NCBI GenBank assembly: GCA_016873375.1
Contig: VGXJ01000121.1
Span: forward strand, 1 to 5,859
Direction: 5' to 3'
DNA: 5,859 bases
DNA from: Phycisphaerae bacterium
GTDB lineage: Bacteria > Planctomycetota > Phycisphaerae > Phycisphaerales > SM1A02
A model generated the notes under the pieces. It searched no databases, was not told the DNA's origin, and was given only the letters and a program-made list of their open reading frames with translations. The position numbers and the translations under genes are program-made. Positions 1 through 5,716 of the stretch are shown one piece after another (positions within the stretch are counted from its first letter, which is position 1; every line of letters begins with the position of its first letter).

Positions 1-36
1 CCGCGGCTGGTTCGAGTGAGCGGAGCGCGGCTTGGT

Positions 37-68
37 GCCGGGCGAGCACGGTTCGAGCGACGCCCGGC
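37..68. repeat. 8-bp perfect inverted repeat (possible hairpin terminator)
   Basis: GCCGGGCG at 37-44 is the exact reverse complement of CGCCCGGC at 61-68, with a 16-base loop between. It begins two bases past the stop codon of the minus-strand gene ending at 71, so it sits where a terminator for the three-gene cluster would be. No T-tract follows on either strand, so a classical intrinsic terminator is not shown. In GC-rich DNA an 8-bp stem can arise by chance. An imperfect 11-bp direct repeat (GGTTCGAGYGA at 9-19 and 50-60) overlaps the loop. The rest of 1-70 shows no gene I can support. Confidence 0.35.
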
Positions 69-70
69 CT

Positions 71-712
71 TCAGCGCAGGGCGCGAAGCTTCATGCCGCC
101 CTGCTGGCGTTCGAACTCGATGGCATCGAACTTGAACTGCCCGTAAAGTTGCGGCGTCAGCTGCAGCTCAATCGTCTTCGGACCCGTGGCGCGTGTGATG
201 ACATCCGAACTGAACATGCCGTAGCTGGTGCGGTTGAGGAACTCCATCACGGTGCTGCGCTGCTCGTCCATCCATGCGGCGAATGCGGGTTCCCCGCCGC
301 GCGCATCCCACTCCTTGCGCGCGTCCGTCGTCAGCATCTGCGCGTAGAACGGCGGATACTCGCGATTGCGGATCGCATTCTGCAGGTGAGCGATGACCTG
401 CGCCGGCGTGAATGCACGCAACTCGATGGTGCCATCCGCGTGCTCGATGCGCAGTTCGAGCGCGGAACCGCCATCGGTGGCACCCACGCCCGACACGGCG
501 TCATTGCCGGTGGGTGCCGCGATCTCGCTTGATCCGAACCTGTCGGCTGCCACGGCAGGCTTGTCGCGATAGACCACCCGCGTGCCATCAGGCAGCGTGT
601 GGTCGACCTCGTCCTTGGCGCGATCGCTGAGGGGGTTGCGGTAGCGGTACTCGATGCGCTCGGATGCGCATGCTGCGGCCACGGCCGCAAGGACCAGCAC
701 GATCCGCATCAT
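71..712 (-). CDS. hypothetical envelope protein, putative lipoprotein, 213 aa
   Basis: I do not recognise the family. The chosen start is the first of two adjacent ATG codons (712-710); it overlaps the nadB stop as ATGA and puts a signal sequence right at the N-terminus: MMR, then a hydrophobic run (IVLVLAAVAAA) ending at Cys15. The -3 residue relative to Cys15 is Ala rather than Leu/Val/Ile, so lipidation is plausible but not certain; cleavage by signal peptidase I after ACA is an alternative. Residues 16-100 are charged and low in hydrophobicity, with short strand-like stretches (TRVVYRD, ALELRIEHADGTIELRAF). Residues 103-213 look like a compact alpha+beta domain: a helix (PAQVIAHLQNAIRNREY), a second helix around 142-161, then strands (KTIELQLTP, FKFDAIEFERQQGGMKLRAL). 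This helix-then-strands order with a closing 'exGGxxKLRAL' recalls NTF2-like folds, but that is weak inference. It is the last gene of the coupled cluster; an inverted repeat follows its stop. A longer in-frame start at 820 would bury the signal sequence, so I rejected it. Confidence 0.8.
   Translation of the reverse strand: MMRIVLVLAAVAAACASERIEYRYRNPLSDRAKDEVDHTLPDGTRVVYRDKPAVAADRFGSSEIAAPTGNDAVSGVGATDGGSALELRIEHADGTIELRAFTPAQVIAHLQNAIRNREYPPFYAQMLTTDARKEWDARGGEPAFAAWMDEQRSTVMEFLNRTSYGMFSSDVITRATGPKTIELQLTPQLYGQFKFDAIEFERQQGGMKLRALR
709..712 (-). promoter_or_regulatory. ATGA start/stop overlap joining nadB to the hypothetical lipoprotein gene
   Basis: On the minus strand the nadB stop TGA (711-709) shares bases with the ATG of the next gene (712-710). 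This is the classic geometry for termination-reinitiation coupling. Only a weak GGAA lies upstream of the ATG, which fits coupling better than independent initiation. A second ATG directly follows at 709-707 and could also be used. Confidence 0.7.
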
Positions 713-2376
713 CCGTGCGTTTCCGCGGGGATCGGCAGGCGATCCGGCAGGTCGCGTCCGGGTGTCCATGCCAGCCGCACCCGCCACGAGGGACTCGGCT
801 CGGGCACATCGGCGCGCCAATGCGTTCCGCGACTCTCGGTGCGCTCGAGCGCTGAGCGTGCCATGAGGTGCGCGACCATCAGAAGGTTCTGGGCTTCCCA
901 GCCGGAGGGTCGCTCGAACACCGCGTGCAACCCGTAGCGGCCCCAGAACTCGATCATCTTGAGGACATCAGCGAGGCGCGTTGCCGAACGCTGCACGCCG
1001 ACGTTGCGCCACATGGCGCTTCGCAAGCTCGCGCAGATGTCGGCGACATCGAGATCGCCCCGCTCGGGGACCTCGATGCGACTGTCGATGTGCACCGGCA
1101 CGGGATCGGGCAACCCATCCGCGGCGATGGCGTGGGCCACGCGCCGCCCGAAGACCAGCCCGTCGAGCAGGCTGTTGCTGGCCAGTCGATTGGCGCCATG
1201 CACGCCGTTGGCGGCACTCTCGCCGCAGGCGTACAGGCCGCGAAGGCTGGTGCGACCGGAGAGATCGCTGAGCACGCCGCCGATCGTGTAATGCGCTGCG
1301 GGGTTGACCGGAATCACTTCGCGAGAGGCATCGAGCCCGAAGCCCGCCAGCATGCGATCAAGCCCGGGGAAGCGCCGAGCGAAGAACCCGGGCTGACCAC
1401 CACCGAGGTGGCGGCAATCGAGGAACGCATGGCTCTGACCGGTGCGCGCCAGGTGCTCGACGATGCCACGGCTCACGATGTCGCGTGGGGCGAGTTCGGC
1501 CATGGGATGCACGCCGTGCATGAACCGGTTCCCCGAGGCATCGACCAGCCAAGCTCCCTCGCCGCGTACCGCCTCGCTGATCAGATGGCGCGGTGCACCG
1601 GCGACATAGAGGCTCGTCGGGTGGAATTGCATGAACTCCAGGTCGGCCACCGTTGCACCGGCGCGCCACGCCATGGCGATCGCATCGCCGGTGGCCACCT
1701 TCGGGTTCGTCGTCTCGCGATAGACCTGGCCCGCGCCGCCACACGCGAGCACGATCGCCCGGGCCCAGACGATCTGCAGCCCGAACCGAGGGTGCCAGGT
1801 GAGCACGCCGGACGCCCGGCGCTCCCCCGCATCATCGCGCGTCAGGACATCAAGCGCGAAGCAGCAGTCGAAGAGCCGCACGGCACCGAGCGACCGCACC
1901 TTGGCAATGAGTGCTGCGGCCAGTGCGGCCCCGGTCGCATCGCCATCGGCATGCACGATGCGGTCCTGTCGGTGACCGCCCTCGCGCCCGAGGCTCACGG
2001 TGCCGTCGGCGTCACGGTCGACCTGCATCCCCCACTCGATCATCTGCTCGACTTCCGCCGGCCCCTCGCGCACGAGGACCGATACGGCCTCGGGATCGCA
2101 CAGCCCGGCGCCCGCCTCGAGGGTGTCCGCTTCATGCTGGGCGATGCTGTCCTCCGCGCTGCGCACCGTGGCAATGCCGCCCTGCGCCCAGCTCGTGCTC
2201 GACAGGTCAAGCGACTCCTTCGCGAGCACGATCACGTCGCCGTGCGAGGAGGCTTCGATCGCGCATCGAAGGCCGGCGACGCCGCTGCCCACGACGAGCG
2301 TGTCCGTGAAGATCTGCGGCAGCAGCGAGCTGCGGAACGGGATCAAGTGCCGACGCTGGATCGCAAGGGCGGTCAC
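709..2376 (-). CDS. nadB: L-aspartate oxidase NadB, 555 aa
   Basis: FAD flavoprotein that oxidises L-aspartate to iminoaspartate, the first step of bacterial de novo NAD synthesis; NadA then condenses the product with dihydroxyacetone phosphate. Cytoplasmic. The N-terminal Rossmann motif VVGSGVAGL (residues 28-36) binds FAD. It is followed by the family signatures SSTSWAQGGIA (59-69), REGGHRQDRIVHADGDATG (131-149), EFMQFHPTSLY (247-257) and EAVRGEGAWL (268-277). By motif alignment to E. coli NadB as I recall it, the substrate-site residues are present: His252 in QFHP, Glu268 in EAVRGEG, Arg298 in APRD, His362 in AHYT and Arg397 in GANRLASNSLL. The C-terminal helical domain ends with the usual ESRGTHWRAD. 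Length is close to the usual ~540 residues. I chose the GTG at 2376 because it overlaps the upstream stop (GTGA) and leaves a short leader before IPFRSSLLPQ. It has no clear Shine-Dalgarno. The in-frame extension to 2484 is Gly/Arg-rich and lies inside the upstream gene. nadA and nadC are not in the window. Confidence 0.96.
   Translation of the reverse strand: MTALAIQRRHLIPFRSSLLPQIFTDTLVVGSGVAGLRCAIEASSHGDVIVLAKESLDLSSTSWAQGGIATVRSAEDSIAQHEADTLEAGAGLCDPEAVSVLVREGPAEVEQMIEWGMQVDRDADGTVSLGREGGHRQDRIVHADGDATGAALAAALIAKVRSLGAVRLFDCCFALDVLTRDDAGERRASGVLTWHPRFGLQIVWARAIVLACGGAGQVYRETTNPKVATGDAIAMAWRAGATVADLEFMQFHPTSLYVAGAPRHLISEAVRGEGAWLVDASGNRFMHGVHPMAELAPRDIVSRGIVEHLARTGQSHAFLDCRHLGGGQPGFFARRFPGLDRMLAGFGLDASREVIPVNPAAHYTIGGVLSDLSGRTSLRGLYACGESAANGVHGANRLASNSLLDGLVFGRRVAHAIAADGLPDPVPVHIDSRIEVPERGDLDVADICASLRSAMWRNVGVQRSATRLADVLKMIEFWGRYGLHAVFERPSGWEAQNLLMVAHLMARSALERTESRGTHWRADVPEPSPSWRVRLAWTPGRDLPDRLPIPAETHG
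2373..2376 (-). promoter_or_regulatory. GTGA start/stop overlap joining the beta-propeller gene to nadB
   Basis: The stop TGA of the upstream gene (2375-2373) shares bases with a GTG (2376-2374) in the nadB frame. The nearest purine-rich block, GAGGGGG, ends about 22 bases before the GTG, too far for normal initiation. nadB translation is therefore probably coupled to that of the beta-propeller gene. An in-frame TTG ten codons further in (2346) also lacks a ribosome binding site. Confidence 0.65.
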
Positions 2377-3737
2377 GGCGCCCGGCCCGGGGCCGAAGCC
2401 CCCTCGTTCCGCGCCGGTTCGCCGGCAGAAGTGCCTGTGAGCACCGGCTCGAACGCTTCCGGCAACGCGAAGTCCGCAAGCCACACCTGGCTCGTGTTCT
2501 CAGGGCCGCGCTTGCTCGTCCAGATCATGCGGCGGCCATCGACGCTGAAGGCAGGCAGCACATCTGCGCCGGCAGCGTGCGTCACCCGGACCTTGGTCGA
2601 GCCATCGCGTTGCATGGGCATCCCTGCACCGGTCGTCCACCGCGCGCTGTCGATCAGGAACACCTCGTAGTTCTGGTGGCCGAGTTCGCTCGTGGCGTAC
2701 GCCATGGCCGTCGAGGCCGGGTGCCAGAACGGACCCCAGTTGACCGTGTCGCCCATCGTGAGTTGATGCACGCGGCTCACACCAAGGATCCGACCATCGG
2801 TGGTGCGCTCAAGGTCGCCCACGAAAAGCTGCAGATGGCCATCGCCGGTCCGGTCGCTGCGGAAGCAGATGCGCGTCGAGTCAGGGCTGAAGAACGGCCC
2901 GCCGTCGTAGCCCGGCTCGCGCACGAGCGGAACGGTCTCGCCAGTCTGGAGATCAAGCGAGTACAGATCGCCCTGCCCCGTGGCGAGGGAGCAATAGATG
3001 AGATGACGGCCATCGGCGCTCAAATTGCCTTCAGCGACGTAGGCGCTGCCATCACCCACAAGGGTCTTGAGGTCGGCGGGCACGATCTCGCTGCCTTTGG
3101 CCCGTCCCTTGAGATCCAGCGACACGATGCGCATCTCTGGGGGGAAACTCCAGCGGTAGCGGCCGGTGCCACGCTGATAGCCCGGTGAGTTGGCGGCGGT
3201 CGGCGGGACGAGCGTGGTCGCGAAGATGATCCGGTCGGGATCCTTCGGATCGAACCAACCGCAGGTGTTGGCGCTGCCCTTGGGACTGATGATCCAACTG
3301 CTGGCCAGCGCCGGCTTGTCATCGGCTCCCATGACAAGGTCTGCCAGCACCATGGCATAGTGATCATCGGGTGCCTTGCCAGCCTCGGGCTGCGGCACGC
3401 CTTGGAACAGAACGCGCTTGCCGGTTGGATCGATGTAATTCTCGCCCGCACGCACCCAATCTCGCCCAAAGGTGAGTTGCACGGCGTTGGTCAGGATCGG
3501 CGCCTCGGCGGCGATCCAGTCCGTGGGCGAGGCTTGTTCGGATGCCTGACCCGCAGACCCCTGATCCTTCGACGCGCCGCGAGCCGCTGCAGCACCGGCC
3601 CCATCGACGCCGTGCGTGGCGACCGGCGCAGCGGCGCCCGTCGCGGCGATCGTGCCGACCTCGTTGACGGACCCGCTGCCGGTACCCGTGCAGGCCGCGA
3701 ATAAGGCAGGAGCAAGAAGCATGATCGAACGGTTCAT
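2373..3737 (-). CDS. TolB-like (PD40) beta-propeller protein, putative lipoprotein, 454 aa
   Basis: Exported beta-propeller protein of the TolB/WD40-like PD40 class; specific function unknown. The N-terminus MNRSIMLLAPALFAAC is a signal sequence ending at Cys16. The -3 residue is Phe, not the usual Leu/Val/Ile, so lipidation is likely but atypical. Residues 17-70 form a Gly/Ala/Ser/Thr-rich linker, a common tether in lipoproteins. The body holds six degenerate copies of the PD40 pattern (small residue, x, hydrophobic, 'SPDG' turn, x, x, hydrophobic): around 97-113 (YIDPTGKRVLF), 159-175 (WFDPKDPDRIIF), 235-250 (NLSADGRHLIY), 279-294 (FFSPDSTRICF), 335-348 (FWHPASTAMAY) and 394-408 (AFSVDGRRMIW). 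Six copies fit one six-bladed TolB-type propeller. Such domains usually bind proteins or glycans in the periplasm. It is unlikely to be TolB of the Tol-Pal system: the N-terminal TolB domain is absent and no tol or pal gene is nearby. Start ATG 3737 is 6 bases from the divergent rluA start, without a clear Shine-Dalgarno; ATG 3722 is an alternative. It is the first gene of the coupled cluster. Confidence 0.88.
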   Translation of the reverse strand: MNRSIMLLAPALFAACTGTGSGSVNEVGTIAATGAAAPVATHGVDGAGAAAARGASKDQGSAGQASEQASPTDWIAAEAPILTNAVQLTFGRDWVRAGENYIDPTGKRVLFQGVPQPEAGKAPDDHYAMVLADLVMGADDKPALASSWIISPKGSANTCGWFDPKDPDRIIFATTLVPPTAANSPGYQRGTGRYRWSFPPEMRIVSLDLKGRAKGSEIVPADLKTLVGDGSAYVAEGNLSADGRHLIYCSLATGQGDLYSLDLQTGETVPLVREPGYDGGPFFSPDSTRICFRSDRTGDGHLQLFVGDLERTTDGRILGVSRVHQLTMGDTVNWGPFWHPASTAMAYATSELGHQNYEVFLIDSARWTTGAGMPMQRDGSTKVRVTHAAGADVLPAFSVDGRRMIWTSKRGPENTSQVWLADFALPEAFEPVLTGTSAGEPARNEGASAPGRAP

Positions 3738-3743
3738 GGTGCA

Positions 3744-4424
3744 ATGGGCGATGTGGTGCAGAGCGCAAGTGTAGATCAGCCCCTTCCCGAAGGCATCGGC
3801 TTCCGTGTCCTTTGGCAGGACCGCTGGCTGCTCGTGTTGGACAAGGACAGCGGCCTGCTCAGTGTGCCGGGCATTGGCTCGGACAAGGCCGATTGCCTGG
3901 CCAGCCGCGCAGCACGGTGCTTCCGTGGCGCACGGATCGTGCACCGGCTCGACCGCGACACGAGCGGTTGCATCGTCATGGCGCTCGACGCCCGGACGCA
4001 CCGCGAACTCAGCGTGCAGTTCCAGGAACGCACGGTCGGCAAGGTCTACGAGGCCCTGGTCCACGGCATCGTGAACGGCGACGAGGGCCTGATCGACCTG
4101 CCACTGCGCAAGGACCTCGTCAACGCACCACTGCAGGTCGTTGACCATGTGCACGGTCGGACCGCGCAGACGGGCTGGCGCGTGCTGTCACGCGATGCTG
4201 CGCGCGACACCACGAGGCTGGAACTCCTGCCGCGCACCGGACGCAGCCATCAACTGCGCGTGCACTGCCGCGAGCTCGGTCACACGATCCTCGGCGATGA
4301 CCTCTACGCGCTGCCGGCGGTGCGCGCGATGGCACCGCGACTCTGCCTCCACGCACGCTCCGTGGGCTTCACGCACCCGGCCACCGGTGAGCGCATGCTG
4401 GTCGAGTGCCAGACGCCGTTCTGA
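3744..4424 (+). CDS. rluA: RluA-type rRNA/tRNA pseudouridine synthase, 226 aa
   Basis: Converts specific uridines to pseudouridine in stable RNA; E. coli RluA acts on 23S rRNA U746 and on U32 of several tRNAs. Cytoplasmic. The catalytic motif HRLDRDTSG is at residues 67-75, with the nucleophilic Asp70. The conserved Tyr of the 'K-x-Y' motif is Tyr102, and RTGRSHQLRVH (164-174) is the usual C-terminal signature. Beyond the general family motifs it matches the RluA subgroup as I remember it: GLLSVPG (37-43), EGLIDLPL, a short spacer, then GHTILGDDLYALP and RAMAPRLCLHA. There is no N-terminal S4 domain, as in RluA (219 aa in E. coli) and unlike RluC/RluD. The exact target in this organism cannot be read from sequence. 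The ATG at 3744 gives the family length; GTG at 3753 or 3756 is possible. None has a clear Shine-Dalgarno. The gene diverges from the beta-propeller gene and converges on the FGE-like gene, with a 59-base gap after its stop in which I see no convincing terminator. Confidence 0.93.
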   Translation: MGDVVQSASVDQPLPEGIGFRVLWQDRWLLVLDKDSGLLSVPGIGSDKADCLASRAARCFRGARIVHRLDRDTSGCIVMALDARTHRELSVQFQERTVGKVYEALVHGIVNGDEGLIDLPLRKDLVNAPLQVVDHVHGRTAQTGWRVLSRDAARDTTRLELLPRTGRSHQLRVHCRELGHTILGDDLYALPAVRAMAPRLCLHARSVGFTHPATGERMLVECQTPF

Positions 4425-4483
4425 ACGCTACGGCTGCGCGGGACGCTCAGGTCGTTCGCCGGGGGCAGCATGGTCAAGACGCG

Positions 4484-5590
4484 TCACGGAGTCCTGGCCA
4501 CGCGGAATCCCACGGTGCCGGTGGAGTTCTCTGGGTCAAGGGCGGACCGGTACGGTGCGCGACAGGTGTTGGTGCTGTCGAATCGGGTTTCAAAGCATCC
4601 GCCCCGGAGGACGCGTGTGGAGCCCTTGTCCGGCCCCGGGGGATTGTTCTGCGGACTGCTCCCGTAGTAGTTCATGTCGTACTGGTCACTCATCCACTCA
4701 ATCACATTCCCCGACATGTCGTGCAGGCCGTAGCCGTTGCCGAACTTGCCACCCACCGGTCGGGTCTGGGTGCCCTCATTGGCCGCGTACCACGCGATGT
4801 TCACCAGTTGGCTGTCGTCGTTCGTACCGTTGAGACTGCCCGCGAATCCATGGAATGCCGTCGTGGTGCCCGCCCGGTAGGCGTACTCCCATTCGGCTTC
4901 CGTGGGAAGCCGCATGCCAGAGGTGAGGAATCCCTGGATCATGTCCCAACTCACCCGCTCCACCGGGCGGTTGGGGACATCGGTGGCAGACACCTCTTCG
5001 CTCACGCTCTGGAAGTAGCTTGGGTTCAATCCCATCCGCGCCTGCCACTGCGCCTGCGTCACTTCGTACCGGCCCATGTAGAAAGCGTTGGTCAGGGTCA
5101 CCGTGTGGACAGGGCTCTCATCAGGGTTGCAGGGGAACCACTGCGACGCGCTGCAGCCCATCTGGAACGAGCCCGGCGGAATCAGCACGAACTCGATCTG
5201 CGTGGCTGTGTCCTTCACGCGCCAGGCCAAGCCAGTCGCCGTGATGGCAGCTCGGAGGTTGGCATCGGTCACAACCGCAGGATCAGGCCACGCCTCGATG
5301 AGCGTGGCCCACGCTGGCGTGGTGACGCATGGCCCCCATGCACCAAGCAGGGCCGCCAGATCCGCGCCCCCGACAACACCATCCCCGTTGATGTCCGATC
5401 CCGGCTGTTGCGAACCATCAGTTGCCCATGCCGCCATCAAGACGCTCAGGTCCATCCCGCCCACCATGCCGTCGTCCGTCAGGTCAGCCGGGCATTGGGC
5501 ATGGGCTGCAGCGGTCAGGAGCAGGGCGCATGGAATCGTCACGAGTCCTTTCAGGATCCTGTGCGCGACATGTTGTGGTTCAGTACGCAT
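4484..5590 (-). CDS. secreted FGE/SUMF1-like protein with N-terminal tandem dockerin-like repeats, 368 aa
   Basis: Exported protein of the formylglycine-generating-enzyme (FGE/SUMF1) superfamily. The signal peptide covers residues 1-31, with hydrophobic core LVTIPCALLLTAAA and an AHA|Q cleavage site. Two EF-hand-like calcium loops follow: D36-T38-D40-M42-G44-D47 and D66-N68-D70-V72-G74-D77, each ending in 'AAW' or 'GAWG', 30 residues apart and bracketed by Cys33 and Cys88. From about 133 comes the FGE-like fold: FVLIPPGSFQMG (134-145), YEVTQAQW (175-182), PVERVSW (209-215), RLPTEAEWEYAYRAG (227-241), YGLHDMSGNVIEW (287-299), RVLRGG (326-331), GFRVA (361-365). In true FGE two cysteines lie 4 and 9 residues after the final GG; here these positions are Thr335 and Thr340. 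Cys332 and Cys343 are offset, so sulfatase activation is unlikely. Related domains without these cysteines serve in other roles, including ligand binding. Start ATG 5590 has a strong ribosome binding site; a GTG extension to 5716 would bury the signal peptide. Six cysteines in the mature chain suggest disulfides. Confidence 0.93.
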   Translation of the reverse strand: MRTEPQHVAHRILKGLVTIPCALLLTAAAHAQCPADLTDDGMVGGMDLSVLMAAWATDGSQQPGSDINGDGVVGGADLAALLGAWGPCVTTPAWATLIEAWPDPAVVTDANLRAAITATGLAWRVKDTATQIEFVLIPPGSFQMGCSASQWFPCNPDESPVHTVTLTNAFYMGRYEVTQAQWQARMGLNPSYFQSVSEEVSATDVPNRPVERVSWDMIQGFLTSGMRLPTEAEWEYAYRAGTTTAFHGFAGSLNGTNDDSQLVNIAWYAANEGTQTRPVGGKFGNGYGLHDMSGNVIEWMSDQYDMNYYGSSPQNNPPGPDKGSTRVLRGGCFETRFDSTNTCRAPYRSALDPENSTGTVGFRVARTP

Positions 5591-5596
5591 CGTCGG

Positions 5597-5605
5597 ACCT
5601 CCTTT
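5597..5605 (-). promoter_or_regulatory. strong Shine-Dalgarno for the FGE-like gene
   Basis: On the minus strand AAAGGAGGT lies 6 bases before the ATG at 5590. It is close to the full anti-16S complement and is the only clear ribosome binding site before any gene in this window. It fixes the start of the secreted FGE-like protein and suggests efficient translation initiation there. Confidence 0.85.
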
Positions 5606-5621
5606 GTCCACAAGGCTAATC

Positions 5622-5637
5622 GCGAGTCCTGAGTCGC
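5622..5637. repeat. imperfect 16-bp dyad with a GAGTC direct repeat upstream of the FGE-like gene
   Basis: GCGAGTCCTGAGTCGC pairs GCGA with TCGC and TC with GA around its centre, with one G/G mismatch in each arm. It also contains GAGTC twice, 7 bases apart. It sits 32-47 bases upstream of the ATG at 5590, just ahead of the Shine-Dalgarno, where an operator or a leader hairpin could lie. The gap 5591-5716 also has a TTGACG (minus strand, 5664-5659) resembling a -35 box, but no good -10 box at the right distance, so no promoter is assigned. Confidence 0.2.
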
Positions 5638-5716
5638 AACACTCCGGATTGCAGAGTTCGTCAAGAATGCCCCCACCGGCGACGCCCGCAGCGTGCGACA
5701 ACTTTCGGCGATGCAC

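Noticed and set aside
9..20. GGTTCGAG at 9-16, resembling the T-arm of a tRNA.
   Set aside because: The flanking bases do not form the 5-bp T-stem and no acceptor stem or CCA end can be placed. The same octamer recurs at 50-57 inside the inverted repeat.
1..49. Possible gene ends at the left edge: a plus-strand frame ending at 17-19 (RGWFE then stop) and a minus-strand GTG at 49 open to the edge.
   Set aside because: Both are too short to judge. No ribosome binding site precedes the GTG and no protein family can be recognised from so few codons.
868..2670. Long plus-strand open frame of about 600 codons opposite nadB and the end of the beta-propeller gene.
   Set aside because: Its translation is rich in Arg, His, Ala and Pro without recognisable motifs, and it lies opposite a clear nadB. 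Long antisense frames are common in GC-rich coding DNA.
3768..3773. TACACT on the minus strand as a -10 box for the beta-propeller cluster.
   Set aside because: No -35-like hexamer stands 16-18 bases upstream; the best-spaced hexamer, ATGCCT, does not fit.
3738..4154. Extension of the beta-propeller frame to an upstream start at 4154.
   Set aside because: The extra 139 residues would be read opposite rluA and would place the signal sequence in mid-protein. ATG 3737 starts directly at the signal sequence.
4425..4483. Possible bidirectional terminator between the convergent rluA and FGE-like genes (GCTGC/GCAGC and GACGC/GCGTC pairs).
   Set aside because: The stems are only 5 bp, the loops are about 27-34 bases, and there is no T-tract on either strand.
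4406..5632. Long plus-strand open frame of about 408 codons opposite the FGE-like gene.
   Set aside because: It shows no motif, overlaps the end of rluA, and lies opposite a strongly supported secreted protein with its own ribosome binding site.
5591..5716. Extension of the FGE-like frame to a GTG at 5716, right after the shc stop.
   Set aside because: The 42 extra residues would bury the signal peptide, and the AAAGGAGGT block clearly serves the ATG at 5590.
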